Below, in pieces: positions 49,701 through 61,187 of a DNA stretch of 64,000 nt. The stretch covers positions 312,501 through 376,500 of the forward strand of contig OZ020521.1 in NCBI GenBank assembly GCA_963971425.1. The letters are read 5' to 3'. Below the pieces are notes generated by a model that worked only from the letters and a program-made list of their open reading frames with translations, searched no databases and was not told where the DNA came from. Position numbers and translations under genes: made by a program. Within the stretch, counting starts at the first letter, position 1, and each line of letters begins with the position of its first letter. Source of the stretch: Bryoerythrophyllum caledonicum. Its lineage: Eukaryota; Streptophyta; Bryopsida; Pottiales; Pottiaceae.

Positions 49701-50386
49701 TGTTGACTTGCTGTAGTTCTTTGGAGTATATCAAATACCTATATGACGTATATCAACATACAAGCACTATGCACAAAAACACCTAAAGAGGGATCTCACA
49801 AGTTTATGAACTGACCATAGTGCTTGTGGAAAGAGGCCCTATACAATATCTAAAAGGCTTCACACACTTGACATGTGCGTTGTGGAATATCGTGTATATC
49901 ACTATCGACCACATGGAATATATCCATAGCAGAGGATGTGTTCAGAAGTACCTGGCTTTCAAGGAGGAGGTGGGTTGCATGCGTCTCGTACACCTTGGGC
50001 CCCATCCGCCTTCTCCTGACGTCCTTCTTGTTAGGGCTCACACGGGTTTCTGTACACCACCAAGATATGACAAGGTCTCTTGCAGCGGCAGATAGACCGG
50101 GCTTCTTTCATCGCTCAGGCAACATGAAAATGGAGGATCTGTTGGACTGTAGGCTTTGACGTCGTTGCACAGCTGCAGTAATACACTTCGGATTTGCTCC
50201 CAAACTCTTTGACAACGCTCGTACGCCTGTCACTTCACTACCAACCGCAGCCTCCAGCAAGGTCTTCTTTCTCACTAGTTTATCCTTTAAACAAGGATTT
50301 TTCAGCAGCCGCAACTCTTTCTTATACGACTCAAGAAAAGCGTGACTATCTCTTACATCAGAGTTACTACGGTAACACTCCGGCAA
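46719..50386 (-). pseudogene. DDE transposase-like gene (DFAENY...SDGC...HGKG family)
   Basis: Exons on -: about 50386-49952, 48803-47882 and 47692-46719, with GT-AG introns; the 5' end is not fixed. Exon 1 has KKPGLSAAARDLVISWW and VSPNKKDVRRRRMGPKVYE. Exon 2 has PYFVKKCNERNVCCCRYHVE, several Cys pairs (CQCRCLVC, CPKE, CLMCDCSSCG), then VDFAENYTFEIQNEIQSMHW. The splice gives WVWSDGCAG|QLKGARCMYF, then WNFFGIGHGKGEWDRAGAVVKRA. The spaced D (DFAENY), D (SDGC) and HGKGEWD motifs look like an RNase H-fold DDE nuclease core seen in widespread uncharacterised transposon proteins. Two in-frame stops break it: TGA 50108-50110 and TAA 48276-48278. It is convergent with the SET gene, 580 bp apart. Confidence 0.65.
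48804..49951 (-). other. 1.1-kb intron of the DDE transposase-like gene
   Basis: Donor CCAG|GTACTT and acceptor CCCGCAG|G keep phase 0 (LLESQ then ASLYDRFKAL). The intron is rich in GGTATACT and GAGTATAT motifs, similar in style to the SET-gene introns. No other coding sequence. Confidence 0.6.
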
Positions 50387-50394
50387 GCAGGGTT

Positions 50395-50480
50395 GTCTAC
50401 ATAGACGGACAGGGGCCCAAAGACAGCGGACGGACGGACAGTAGGACAGACGGACAGGACGGACAACACTTTTTGGCGGA
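50395..50480. repeat. CGGAC/GGACAG short repeat cluster
   Basis: About nine CGGAC or GGACAG units in 80 bp, followed by a poly-A run at 50493. It lies 5' of the DDE gene and may be subterminal repeats of that element; no target duplication was identified. Confidence 0.5.
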
Positions 50481-50579
50481 CAGTTGTATGTAAAAAAAAA
50501 TTACAAACCCTAAATCTAATTTTCAACTTACCCCCTGGTAAAACACGTGTGCACGACCCGTCAGACGGCATTCCACGTC

Positions 50580-50895
50580 ACATCAAGGGGCGGGCGCGTA
50601 CCTTCGGACCGCGCGCGCAGCATTTGGGGCCGGGCGCGTACCAATCTGGACCGGGCACGTTCATGTAGGGCCGGGCGCGTTCCAATTAGGGCCGGGCGCG
50701 TACGATTTAGGGCCGGGCGCATACCCCTAAGGGCCTTGCGCATGCATTTCAGGGCCGGGCGCGTACCGTCAAGGTCGGGCGCGTACCATTAGGGGCCGGG
50801 CGCGCAGCGTCATGGGCCTGGCAAGTTCCATTGTAGGTCGCGCACGCACCTGCCTATCGGGCACGCGCGATTAGGGGCCGGGCGCGCGCGATCGA
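50580..50895. repeat. GGGCCGGGCGCGTACC degenerate tandem array
   Basis: About 13 units of GGGCCGGGCGCG plus a variable 5-10-bp tail. It is very GC- and CpG-rich compared with its surroundings. It lies between the DDE gene and the hAT gene. Confidence 0.8.
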
Positions 50896-51120
50896 ACACT
50901 GCGTCTGCCCCTCAAAAGGGCTGAGGTTTAGAGAATGTGAAAGAATTCAATTGTACCAGGGTGCTCTAACATTAAAATTATTTATTTCAATGTGGTGCTT
51001 TCATGAATGGGCACTCTCAACACCAAGTACATAGTTTAAAACCGCGGTGCTATTGTACCATGCTATCACCACACCACTAAAGTCACTTTTAACTTGTAGT
51101 ACCCTCATGTCCGTCATCTT

Positions 51121-53008
51121 TTAATCATCTGAGCTAGAGGATTCTTCATTGTGTTTTCGCTTTCGTTTTGATCGGCGAACATTTTGGGGAAGAGAAAGCC
51201 CGCGAAGCACCACCGTATTGTCGCCAGGTACCTCATCGCAATCCTCATCGTCTGCATCATCGCCCGATGATGAGAAGTTCTCCGCTGCATTTTCCAAGAC
51301 TGGTGCCACGTACTCCTCAATCTCTGAGGCCAAGTTTCGTAATTGTAGCTCGGCTCCAGTAGTTGATGCGGCGTTCACAAGTCGTTTTACTCGGATATTC
51401 TTCCTTTTGTCTGTTACTCCATCCATGTTTTTGGAGCGGTTGCCTTTGGCCCCAATGACTCTCTCCGAGGTTCCACTTCGCCAAGGTCCCGTGAAGAAAG
51501 GGAGAGTACCATTGTTCTCGCCCCTCCGTGTCCCTAAATGGCTGCTCATAGTAGAGGACCCAACCCTCGCGGAGGAAAGTTGTGGGGTTAGTATTACACG
51601 CTCCACACCACCATTTGGGCCGAGTGCGCTACGGTGGACGGGTGGCCGAACTATTGTTGAAGAGGTCTTTTTCTTTACACGTAAAAGAGTTCTTCCGATC
51701 GATGCGGTACTTTGATCACGGGGCCGCCGAAACAAATCTTGTAGTGGCATGTCTTCCTCTGAGTCCGGTTCTATTGCTTGAGGCAAAACCGGAGAGCTTC
51801 TCACAACTTCAATGGACCCCGTGGTGGCCATTGGCTCATGGGATTCATTATTGTTTCCACCACTGCTCACTTCGTTTCCATCGTGAGGAAATGTATCGTT
51901 TGCTGCAATGCCAATGCCATGACCGTCGAGTTCAGGGCCATCGCCACTAGAAGGGTCCGAGGCGTTAGAGCCGTTTGAGTTGGGAGACTGATTCTCCGAG
52001 ATGTTGTCATCTCCATCAAGATTGCCCCCCAATGCCTACCCATCTTCGTCTGCCCTAGCTTCTTGGGCACGGTCTTCACCCGATAATTCTACTATGGTAT
52101 GGACTGCCGCTCCGTCGACATCATCAAACACAAAAGGATCCACTGGGTCACCGTGGACGTTGTGAAAATGGTCATGTAGTGCATCTCCACCGTGCTCGTT
52201 GTTTGCAGAGTTGTCCCTAGGTGGGCTATGATCAAACACAGGGTTGTTGTCACCGGCAAGGTCTTCCCAATCGCCGCCCATCCAGTTATAACCCTCATCA
52301 TCCGACTCCAAACCCTCGTCCTCTGTGTTTGAAGGAAGTCCCCCATCTGGATCAGACTCCTCCGAATGCACATTCTCCTCATACCATCCAATCGGGTCTG
52401 GACGAGCACGTTCTCGGAGCAATCGACTATTCGTATAGATGTAAACCAAATCTTCGGCTTTCTGCACTCCCAAGCGATTTCGGCTCTTACTATGCATGAA
52501 CGAATACATGCTCCAATTACGCTCACATGACGAGGCCGAGCAGGTTTGTGCTAGTATACGCTTCGCAATGATAGGCAATGATTGCCCGCCCACGCGGTTC
52601 CACCATTGGTGAGGCAAGAGGTTGCTGTTTTCAATTTCCCCAGCTTCCTCTGGTGAATATGGGCCTCGCAATTCTTCATACTCCGTGATTTCGAGCATTA
52701 CTGCCGAAAAAGACACTCCGAGTGGACCACAAAGCGTCATAACAACCTTGTTTAGGGCCCTTTTGGCCTCACCATTGTTTTGAATTTGCAAGTTATTGGC
52801 TAGATAAGGATTCAATAAAGCCCCTGCATAATGGAGATCTGTTGTCATCATCTCCCAACGCCGTAGGAATGATCCTTCAAGGCGAGTTGCAATTCCGTCA
52901 AGCATGTTGAATGGCGCATTGCGCAGCTTGAACACATGCTTCTTTAGCTTGTTCATGGTCACCCAAGCAATTCCCATTGCCGGAGTGTCACCATCAAAAG
53001 TCCGCAAT
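51121..53008 (-). pseudogene. hAT-family transposase, C-terminal part
   Basis: The - strand frame enters from the assembly gap at MRTFDGDTPAMGIAW. It reads through MNKLKKHVFKL to a typical hAT dimerisation region: PHQWWNRVGGQSLPIIAKRI, LAQTCSASSCERNWSMYSFM, HSKSRNRLG and AEDLVYIYTN. A long acidic, Asp/Asn/Ser-rich tail follows and ends in RRSKRKRKHNEESSSSDD. One in-frame TAG (52036-52038) falls between ADEDG and ALGGNLD, and the frame continues for 300 codons beyond it. The tail is longer than in most hAT transposases and may be lineage-specific. Confidence 0.82.
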
Positions 53009-53208
53009 NNNNNNNNNNNNNNNNNNNNNNNNNNNNNNNNNNNNNNNNNNNNNNNNNNNNNNNNNNNNNNNNNNNNNNNNNNNNNNNNNNNNNNNNNNNN
53101 NNNNNNNNNNNNNNNNNNNNNNNNNNNNNNNNNNNNNNNNNNNNNNNNNNNNNNNNNNNNNNNNNNNNNNNNNNNNNNNNNNNNNNNNNNNNNNNNNNNN
53201 NNNNNNNN
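53009..53208. other. Assembly gap, 200 N
   Basis: Exactly 200 unknown bases, which suggests a default scaffold gap size. It sits inside the hAT transposase gene. A hAT transposase normally has a BED finger and most of its catalytic domain between the two flanking pieces, so the real missing length is probably over 1 kb. Confidence 0.95.
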
Positions 53209-53462
53209 GATGACACCCGATGGACATCTCGTCGATCAACGTTCTCTTCAGCTGGAACTCTAGCCACCAACGCCAACTGAAGCGAATTCTCCTCAAGCTC
53301 CCTTCTTCTCGCTCTAAAACGTCGTTGTCTCTCTGTTGCGTTCTCCCTAACACGCGCAGCGTCCTCTTCATCTCTAGGCATCCCCACGCCCGGTCCTTCA
53401 CGTGATGCAAGCGACCGATGCACACCCCTCCGACGATCTCCAGCCCTAGTAGTAACCATTTC
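53209..53462 (-). pseudogene. hAT transposase, N-terminal part
   Basis: Starting at MVTTRAGDRRRGVHRSLASR (ATG near 53460), it continues with an Arg/Glu-rich stretch RVRENATERQRRFRARRREL that is predicted to be helical and basic. It runs into the gap at DVHRVS. Joining it to the part at 51121-53008 rests on strand and position only. An upstream ATG at 53513 is possible but adds no recognisable sequence. Confidence 0.55.
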
Positions 53463-53519
53463 TACAATGCACACATTACCAAAGTAAGCATCATAATGTA
53501 CAAAGCATACCAATATACA

Positions 53520-54215
53520 TTGAACGACTTAACTAAAGCAAAGCCACCCACATTATGCAGATAGTACTATACATTTATTCTAAATAACATAAGTTTAGCT
53601 ACCAATGCATTATATTCAAGTATATGTACGACACAACATGGAGCAGAGACTCCGTTGCACATAGAACGTAGTAGTATGTGTCGTACATGGTTTAGGAAAT
53701 CTATCAATTGTTAACATCAATGCCATGTAGTTATACCTAACACCTCAGTCTTTCCAAGGTTTATACTGGAGATACTAGGACTGTCCCTTCAGATGTAGTC
53801 CACGTCTTATTGTCGATCATGTCCATTAAGTCACCATTAAGTCATGGCATTGATGTTATATTAAGTCATGGCATTGATGTCTTATTGTCGATCATGGCAT
53901 TAATGGTGTATCCAAAGTTGGATTCAGTTTCTTTATATCCCTCTTGTGACTATTGGTTTCTCGACCTGGACCAATGATCTTCTCTCTCAACTTCCATAAC
54001 TACTCGTCTAACTTACTCTTGATAACTTCCTATTGATAACTACTTTTACTAACTTACTTAACCGCCTATTCGTCTTTTTTACACTATTCCGAAAAATTAG
54101 GATAAATGTTCACACTGTTTCATACTATTTGTAAACTAGTACTACTTATAATCCCTATTCACACTGTAAAGACGAATAGTGTTCAAAAAGTAAAATTTCT
54201 GCACTACATAGCCCT
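53520..54215 (-). other. Possible 3' LTR or leader, unconfirmed
   Basis: On the - strand, AAGCTTAAGAGAGGGC near 54215-54230 looks like a polypurine tract and is followed by TGTAGTGCAG. The next 600 bp have a GGATATAAAG TATA-like box near 53935 and the direct repeat AAGTCATGGCATTGATGT (53845 and 53866). This arrangement would suit the 3' LTR of the retroelement ORF at 54333-57545. I found no second LTR copy to confirm it. Confidence 0.25.
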
Positions 54216-54332
54216 CTCTTAAGCTTTTTGACGCCCTCGTGAAAATCTGAACTAGGGTTCTGTCTAGGTTTACTTACAACTTGTCTTCTTTGTTGTTGTT
54301 GTCTGCGCCATCTTGCTTGACAAGTTGTAACC

Positions 54333-57300
54333 CTAGCGCTGTTGATTGAGATTGCGTCGTGCATCTTGTTGTTGCGTTCCGCGCCGAGCGTCCTCAATCT
54401 GTTGCTTGTTGACCGCCTTGCGTATGTCCTCGTCCTCTTGCACTAGTGCTGGATTATTTGTCGCTTGATACCTCAGGCACCGCGCAAAGGGATTCTTCCT
54501 TGTCGCGCCCATCTCATTGATAAGACTCAAGTGTACACCTGAAATGAAATGAGTGATGGACATTACCTCGACTACTCGTTTCCACCTCACTCCACGATAC
54601 TGCAGCTTGAGTAACAGAAGGAACTCCGGTCGCGTTGGATCATACGTGTTGACATCCACCCGCAGCTTGAACTGGGTGCACCATCTCTCTAGAACTCCAC
54701 AGAAATAGGCTGCTCTGAAGCAGACAGGATCTTGATGACCCTTGTGTAACTCGTGGAATACCTGGTACGAATGGGCACATTCTTGCCAGCTCTTGAAACT
54801 GCCACCAATAGTAGGCCAGTTGTACTCGATGGAGTCGATCGTTGCCTCGGGATCCCACTTGCAACGCCTTGGATAGTTGCAAAACCGCGGATCTATGTGT
54901 ATTGTTGTTGGGAGCAACTTAGGGTCCCAATCCTTGGAAACCTCGCGATACGCAATGTCTGCAGAGATGGTGTTGGTAGTTGAAAGACCATAGTCCTCCA
55001 AAATCCACTCCAACGCCTTCCAACTCGCAATGTACTCTGTCTTTGCCTCCGGCGTATCGAATAACTCATTCATGTGTCCAAGGTATCGTACCTTGAGCAC
55101 TGATCCCGCCTTTGGGAGGTCGACAATTAGTCCCTGCGCCACCATTGATTGATATACTCTTGGTGCATAGTGGAATGTTATTGCACTCTGCAGCATCAGC
55201 CGTGGAAGACTATTCGTCCTCAGGGATTGAGCCGTCTGCTGCAACCGATTTACCGCCTTATCTACCGTATAAACATAGTGATTGGCAGATAATTCGCCCC
55301 TCTTCGCCCAGCTCTCGAGCTCCAGCACACATCCTAAAGAGCTGCGCAACAACTGCTGATCCTTGATCTTGACCAGTAGTCCTTCAACTCCAGCTAACCA
55401 AGTCTCGTAATCTTCTGGTTGTATGTCCTTGGTGCGGATCTGCTTCAACATATTTTGATACACCGCCATATCAATATGGCGTGTATCCTCCATGGCATGG
55501 TCCAACTGCCTCTTCCTCTCAATCTGAAGCTCCAGGTCCAGATAGTAAAGGAGTGCTCGGGCTCCCACATCGCCCATGACTATTAGTACCTGTTTGATGT
55601 CTTCTACTAATAGGTCACGACGAGCTATCACCTCAGCCATCAGATTCGGTCTTCCCATCTTCACTGCAGCTTCCCATACCTCTTCAAATTTTGTGGGAGT
55701 CAAGGTGGCTCCTCGCTCGATCTCCACCATTACGAGAAAGAGGTTGCGCTGCAACTCATAAGTCCGGTACAGAGAGTGGGAAGGGGGGTTCGTTGCATCC
55801 AACTTCCATAATCTCTCATGGAGTTGTGCAATCTGGGTCTTCATCATGTCGACTTGGCTATACAAGTCGTCATTGCATGCCGCCAGCTCTCGAAAGTCTT
55901 TCTTCATGACGTCCATCTCCATAAGTTGATAGCTGTTGCTTCCGCCTTAATCGCTTACTGCCAACCTTGGTATACCTGGACTATTTGTCAAACGAAGCTG
56001 CAACTCTTGGATTTGCTTCTCCATTTGAGTCTTATCCTTCAGGTGTATGGCTGCCGCATCCTTGGTATCCTGCAGCAGTGTCGTCACTCTGGTAAACTCT
56101 CGCTCCTGACGAACGAACTCCTTTTGCAACTCGTAATAAGAGTTGGCCTTGAAACGCATGTCTTCTGTGTTCGCCTCAGCCCTCGCTTGATCACGCTCCG
56201 CTTGCAAAATACTAATAGTCTTCTGATGATTCGTACCTTGTAGCGTGAGGTGCTCCACTTGAGCTCTGGAAATGGTGATGACGGCCGCATGCGCTCGTTC
56301 CTGATCTTTGAGCTGAATTGTCAAAGACCTTGCCCTTTCTTCGTTCTGACCACTCGTCTCTTGAGCCTGCGCCAACTCCAGAGTAAGTCGTGCAAGTTCT
56401 TGGTCCTTTTGTTGGATCTTCCCGTTGAGAATCTCCAACCTCCTTCCAAGGAGCTCATCCTCCTCTGCTCCTGACGAATTGTAGTCTTCCTCCTCACGCT
56501 CAGAAACCACGTCGACCTCCTCCTCTTCCAAATCCACTAGTTGGTGCCTTGGGCGTTTCTTCATTCTGCTGCTAGCTTCGCCCTGCTGAATACTTGAATG
56601 AGGTGAAGACGAATTGTTGTGATCTTCTTCCTTGGCCTTCAAGAGCTCGACTCTTGGGCTGCCCACCGCCGATCCTGCCTTAGCGACTAATGGTCTGAGC
56701 GGTATTTCTACCACTTGAACCTTCTCCTTAGTGTCGCTCGTAGTGGCACCTGCGTCTTGGACTACTGGTACGTGAGCCTGTTGTCCCATAAATCCCGGAG
56801 CTACATGGTATACTTCGCAAAGAACACTCAAGTACCCTGCTTGTAACAAGCTCATCGAGTTGCGTATGCTTTTGACGAACAGCTCCCTTCTCATGGCCTT
56901 CATGAGAACTCCAGCCCAATTGTACTCCTTTCCTTGCCATGCTCTAAACGTCATGGCAAGCTCTTGATCCTTCATCGCCTTCTGCAAGTCGAGGAAGAAT
57001 CGCTGGTTGATGTACTCCAACCACTGACCAATGGGACCTCTGATACTACCAATGTACCAGCTATCTCCCTTCGGTCTTGCTCTCTCGGGACCAAGCAGCA
57101 ACGCCAATTCCTCCATAGTTAGAGGTTCAGCCTCGACGATTGGTCCTTCAAAAGGCACAGTGAGTAATTCACCAATGGCCTCCTTGGTGAATGGTATCTT
57201 CACTCCATCCACTGTGGCCAAAGATTCCTGGCCATATCGCGAAGCTCTTACAAATTCTGCCACAATTGGTAAGTCTCCATTCTTACAGTCGTGCCAATCC

Positions 57301-57545
57301 TTCTGAATGTAGTCCCAAAGACCTGCCTTCTGCAGATTCACCATGTTCTTGTCCACCGACATCCTTGCTCCAGGTGGTAGCTCTCGAAAGGGGATGGCCT
57401 TACACCGCAGAGGTATTTCTTCCGCCATCTCTGTTTGACATTCCACATTAGTTTTTTTTTTTTTTTTCATTTTTTTTTTTTGTTTCCTTCTTTCCTTTCC
57501 TGACGACTCGTCTTCTTCTTTAGTCTTCAGGAATTCGTTTGTCAT
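54333..57545 (-). pseudogene. 1,070-codon retroelement-like ORF with one internal stop
   Basis: Two long frames (57545-55947 and 55922-54333) are the same frame, separated only by TAA at 55947-55949. N-terminal features: a Lys run KKKMKKKKK; a domain with WDYIQKDWHDCKNGDLPIV and ATVDGVKIPFTKEAIGELL, which resembles the putative plant transposon protein domain; and an acidic linker DLEEEEVDVVSEREEED. A long coiled coil follows (GRRLEILNGKIQQKDQELAR onward). After the stop the protein is helical and ends in a Gln/Arg-rich tail. It lies downstream of the gypsy pol on the same strand. It could be a third ORF of that element or an independent non-autonomous element. Confidence 0.5.
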
Positions 57546-59139
57546 GGATATGTCATACTTAAACAGCTTACAAAGATGATTTGTAATATCTTCTTATCAG
57601 TTCATTGATATCACCATCGCATTTGATTACTTGTACACTGTTTTTAAACTCTGGTTCGTTCCAATTCGACAACTTGTATCTCTTCATTCGTATACAATTC
57701 CATGATACAATTCGTCCGTAGAATAACATCAGCTTATCTTCAACAGCGTAACTCTTTTTTCTTTTCATTTTATATTTTTTTTTCATCATTTTCAAAGGTT
57801 TTTCGTTTTTTAAGGTCTTGACTACTTGTCCTGAATTCTCTCAACAGGGACAGTCATGAACCTCTCTCATACCTAGTTTTTTCCACTCTTGCAAGATGAT
57901 CATATTGTAAAGGATTCTATCGTCAGTTTCTTAAGAGTTGAGTTTTTTAAGACAATTGGTAATCTGGTTATTAACATCCTCAACTCCTTCTCGTAACAAC
58001 GTATGATAGTATTCTTACCTGAGAATCAGTCCTGTTTCTCTCAACAATTTGTCTACTTCACCTTGAGCTCACTCGTTTCTTCTTCTTGCTTCTATACTCC
58101 CTTCAACTTCTGTTGTACAACTTAGTCATGGCCACTGACTGCATTAGAACAACTCTATCGACGATTGGTACTGAATCAAAGAAAAATGAGCAACCTTGCT
58201 TCGGTTTAGTGATGACAAATTTACCAAATCTCTCGGCAATGGCTAACCCTAACAGTGACGTACCTTGACACCTTGCTATCAACGTGATTCTCAGATTACT
58301 CGTCAACACAATGTGGAAAACATACCTTACCCCAATAACCTTCTTTTGCATGCAACTAACAATTCACACTCGACAATGACCATAACAGAGGTATCGTCAT
58401 ACCTCAAGACAATTTGCCACAGTGTCTCTCTCTCTTTTCTGTCGTTTCTCCACTCGAACGACCAATTATCTCCTCGAGGCTTCCAGTGCTCCCAGCACTC
58501 TCTCAACAAATCTCTACCACTTTGCCTTCCAATTCTCTCGGCATATACACTCAGCTGATTAGTCTCAGATTTCACTTACACACAATTTATTGTGCTGCGC
58601 TCACAATTGGTCATTTGTGCAAACTGTGCAAACCTTCTCTCAAGACTACAGTGCTAGTGCGTACTCACCGAGACTAATTGTCATTAGTGACTTTGTGATT
58701 GCAAGTTTAGTGGTTGATGCTGAAATGATTAACTTTGGGCTTCTTGTTGTCTTGTCTTGATGGATCTGTGGCGTCAGTTTCGACTAATAGTCCTTTACCA
58801 ACAGTCCTATCAATAATTCCCATTAATGCCTAAAGTAGTGGTGTTAAGTTCACTCGTCCCTTTTCCACTCACTACTCCTCTGCTCTTTTCTTATGATTAA
58901 TGGTACATTCAAATTTTATTTTTCAATTTTCAATTTTTTTATTTTTATTTTTTATTTTTTATTTTTTAATTTCAGAATTTCCAATTCTGTAAATGTTAGT
59001 TTATTCAATTTATTTAAATTTGTTTTTTTAAATAATTTTCTGAAAAAATTCAAAAAATATTGAAAATATTTCCAAAAAACTACCATAACTGTCTACACCA
59101 TTTAGCTACTCTGCCCTCTCCTAATCCAATAACTTGCCC
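57546..59139. other. Non-coding region between gypsy pol and the long ORF
   Basis: Contains A/T homopolymer-rich sequence (58910-59080) and, on -, a transcript-like leader with a CTCAG|GTAAGAAT donor near 58020. A purine-rich tract GGAGAGGGCAGAG (59111-59123, - strand) follows the pol stop and would suit a polypurine tract. LTR edges could not be defined. Confidence 0.4.
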
Positions 59140-61187
59140 TCAAGTTATGTAATGTTTGAGACGGTAGCCATTATAACGTGTAGCATGCACATTGCTGGCA
59201 AAATCTTGCAAATCTACCGAACCATTTGGATATGCTTTTAAAATTTTATAAGGACCAAACCAACGCATTTAAATTTTCCAGGGAATTTTTGAAATCGACT
59301 ATCATAAAGCAAAACTAAATCATTATCCTTTAATTGTTTAGGTTGCAATTTGCTATCATAATATGTTTTTCGTTGGTTTTGAATAGCAATCATGTTCAAG
59401 TAGGCTTGGGCTCTAGTTTCATCTAATCTTTCAAGCATAAATACTCGTTGATTTAGAGATTCCACATCATCCATACGTTCGGCAATTGCCACTTTTAAAG
59501 AAGGAACCTCTAGTTCAATGGGTAACATAGCCTCTTGACCATAGACAAGTTGAAAAGGTGTAAACTTAGTGGTAACTTTATAAGCACATCGGTATGCCCA
59601 TAAAGCATCAAAAAGTCTAGCATCCCAATCAACATTAGCTCCCTGAACCGTTTTAGTTATGATTTTACATAATATCCCATTGGTTTTTTCGGTTTGCCCA
59701 TTAGCCCGAGGATGATAAGGTGAAGATTTTCTATATTTAATGAGATATTTAGTGGTTAATAATTGAATAGTCTCATTTAGAAAATGTGTACCTCTATCAC
59801 TAACAAGCTCTTTAGGGCACCCAAAACGTGTAATTATATTCTCATAAATAAATTTAGCAACAATATGTGCATCATCGGTTTTAGTGGCTAAGGCTTCCGC
59901 CCATTTAGTCACATAATCGGTGGCCACTAAAATATATCGTTTTTGACCATTACGACTTGGGGGTTTAATTGGTCCCACAAAATCTATGCCCCATTTTTCA
60001 AAGGGTACTTGTGCTAATATTGGATTTAAAGGCATGGCTTTTGAGGTAGTAGATTTTCCCACCCTTTGACAAGGATCACATTTTTTAGCATGTTGGGCGG
60101 CATCAAAAAACAAAGTTGGCCACCAATATCCAGATTGGAGTGCCTTTTGTGCGGTTACTAAACCGGCAAAATGACCCCCACATGCATCATCATGACACCC
60201 TTGAAGAATAAGGGGTACCTCACTAGGATTAACACACCTTCTCAAAATACCATCTTTGCCTTGTTTATACAACATATGAGAAATAATGGAATAAGGTCGT
60301 GATTTATGAATTAATCTATGTTTTTGTTTATCCGTATATTCTAACGGAAATGTGTTGGTGTTAAGGTAATGTATTATATCCGCATATTCGGAAGGAATGA
60401 CATCTACATGAAAAATATGAGCATCCGGTAAACTATCATCAATAGATGTAGGATTGGTTTCCATGCTCATTCGTGAAAGAAAATCGGCATTCCCATGCTT
60501 TTTTCCGGGTCTTACATTAACAACAAAATCAAATTCTTGAAGTAGTAATACCCAACGGGCAATTCGTCCACTCAATTGAGGTTTGTTAACCATATACTTC
60601 AAGGCATCATGGTCAACGTGAAAGGTAAATTTATAACCCAAAAGATAGTGTCTATATTTTTGAACGGAGAAAATCATTTCAATCCCTTCCCTTTCGGTAA
60701 CGGAATAATTTTTTTCCGCGGCACTTAGTTGCCTACTTGCAAAGTAAATAGGTTGATCGTGTCCTTTTTCATTCTTTTGACTCAAGACGCTACCAATGGC
60801 ATAATTTGACGCAACCACATAAACTTCAAAAGGTTTTTCCCAATTAGGAGGAATTAATACCGGGGCAGTTTTTAAACGTTTTTTAAGTTTATTAAATGCT
60901 TTACTACATTCGGGAGTCCAAACTCCCGATGTATCAGTTTGTTTGGTTAAATGGGTTAAAGGAGCAGCTATTTGGGCACACATATAGATAAATCGTCTAT
61001 AGTAATTAATTGCACCTAAAAATCCCTTTAGGGCGGTCATATGGACCGGTGTAGGATATTTTAAAATAGCGGCCACTTTATCCGGATCTACCGCAATTCG
61101 TGCTTGGGATACTATATGACCCACTAACCTACCACATGGTAAAACAAATTCAGATTTAAGTGCATTTATGGAAATACCATTAATTTT
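59140..61187 (-). pseudogene. Gypsy pol, RNase H and integrase
   Basis: Follows in frame after the TGA at 61188-61190. It reads LVGHIVSQARIAVDPDKVAA (end of RT), then RNase H with YVVASNYAIGSVLSQ, TEREGIEMIF and NADFLSR, then an integrase HHCC finger (CHDDACGGHFAG...CDPCQRVGK). The integrase core has GIDFVGP, VSDRGTHF and ANGQTEKTNG, and the tail a GPF/Y-type module. In RNase H the first catalytic aspartate (normally DAS) is Val. Near 59262 one A is missing relative to the GPF/Y reading WFGPYKIL; past that point the correct frame continues to a TGA at 59140-59142. The copy cannot make intact pol protein. Confidence 0.88.

Noticed and set aside
14838..55949. Stop-to-glutamine genetic code as in some green algae
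   Set aside because: Gag-protease (606 codons) and the LINE frame (858 codons) contain no TAA or TAG, and TGA also interrupts frames, so pseudogene decay is the simpler reading.
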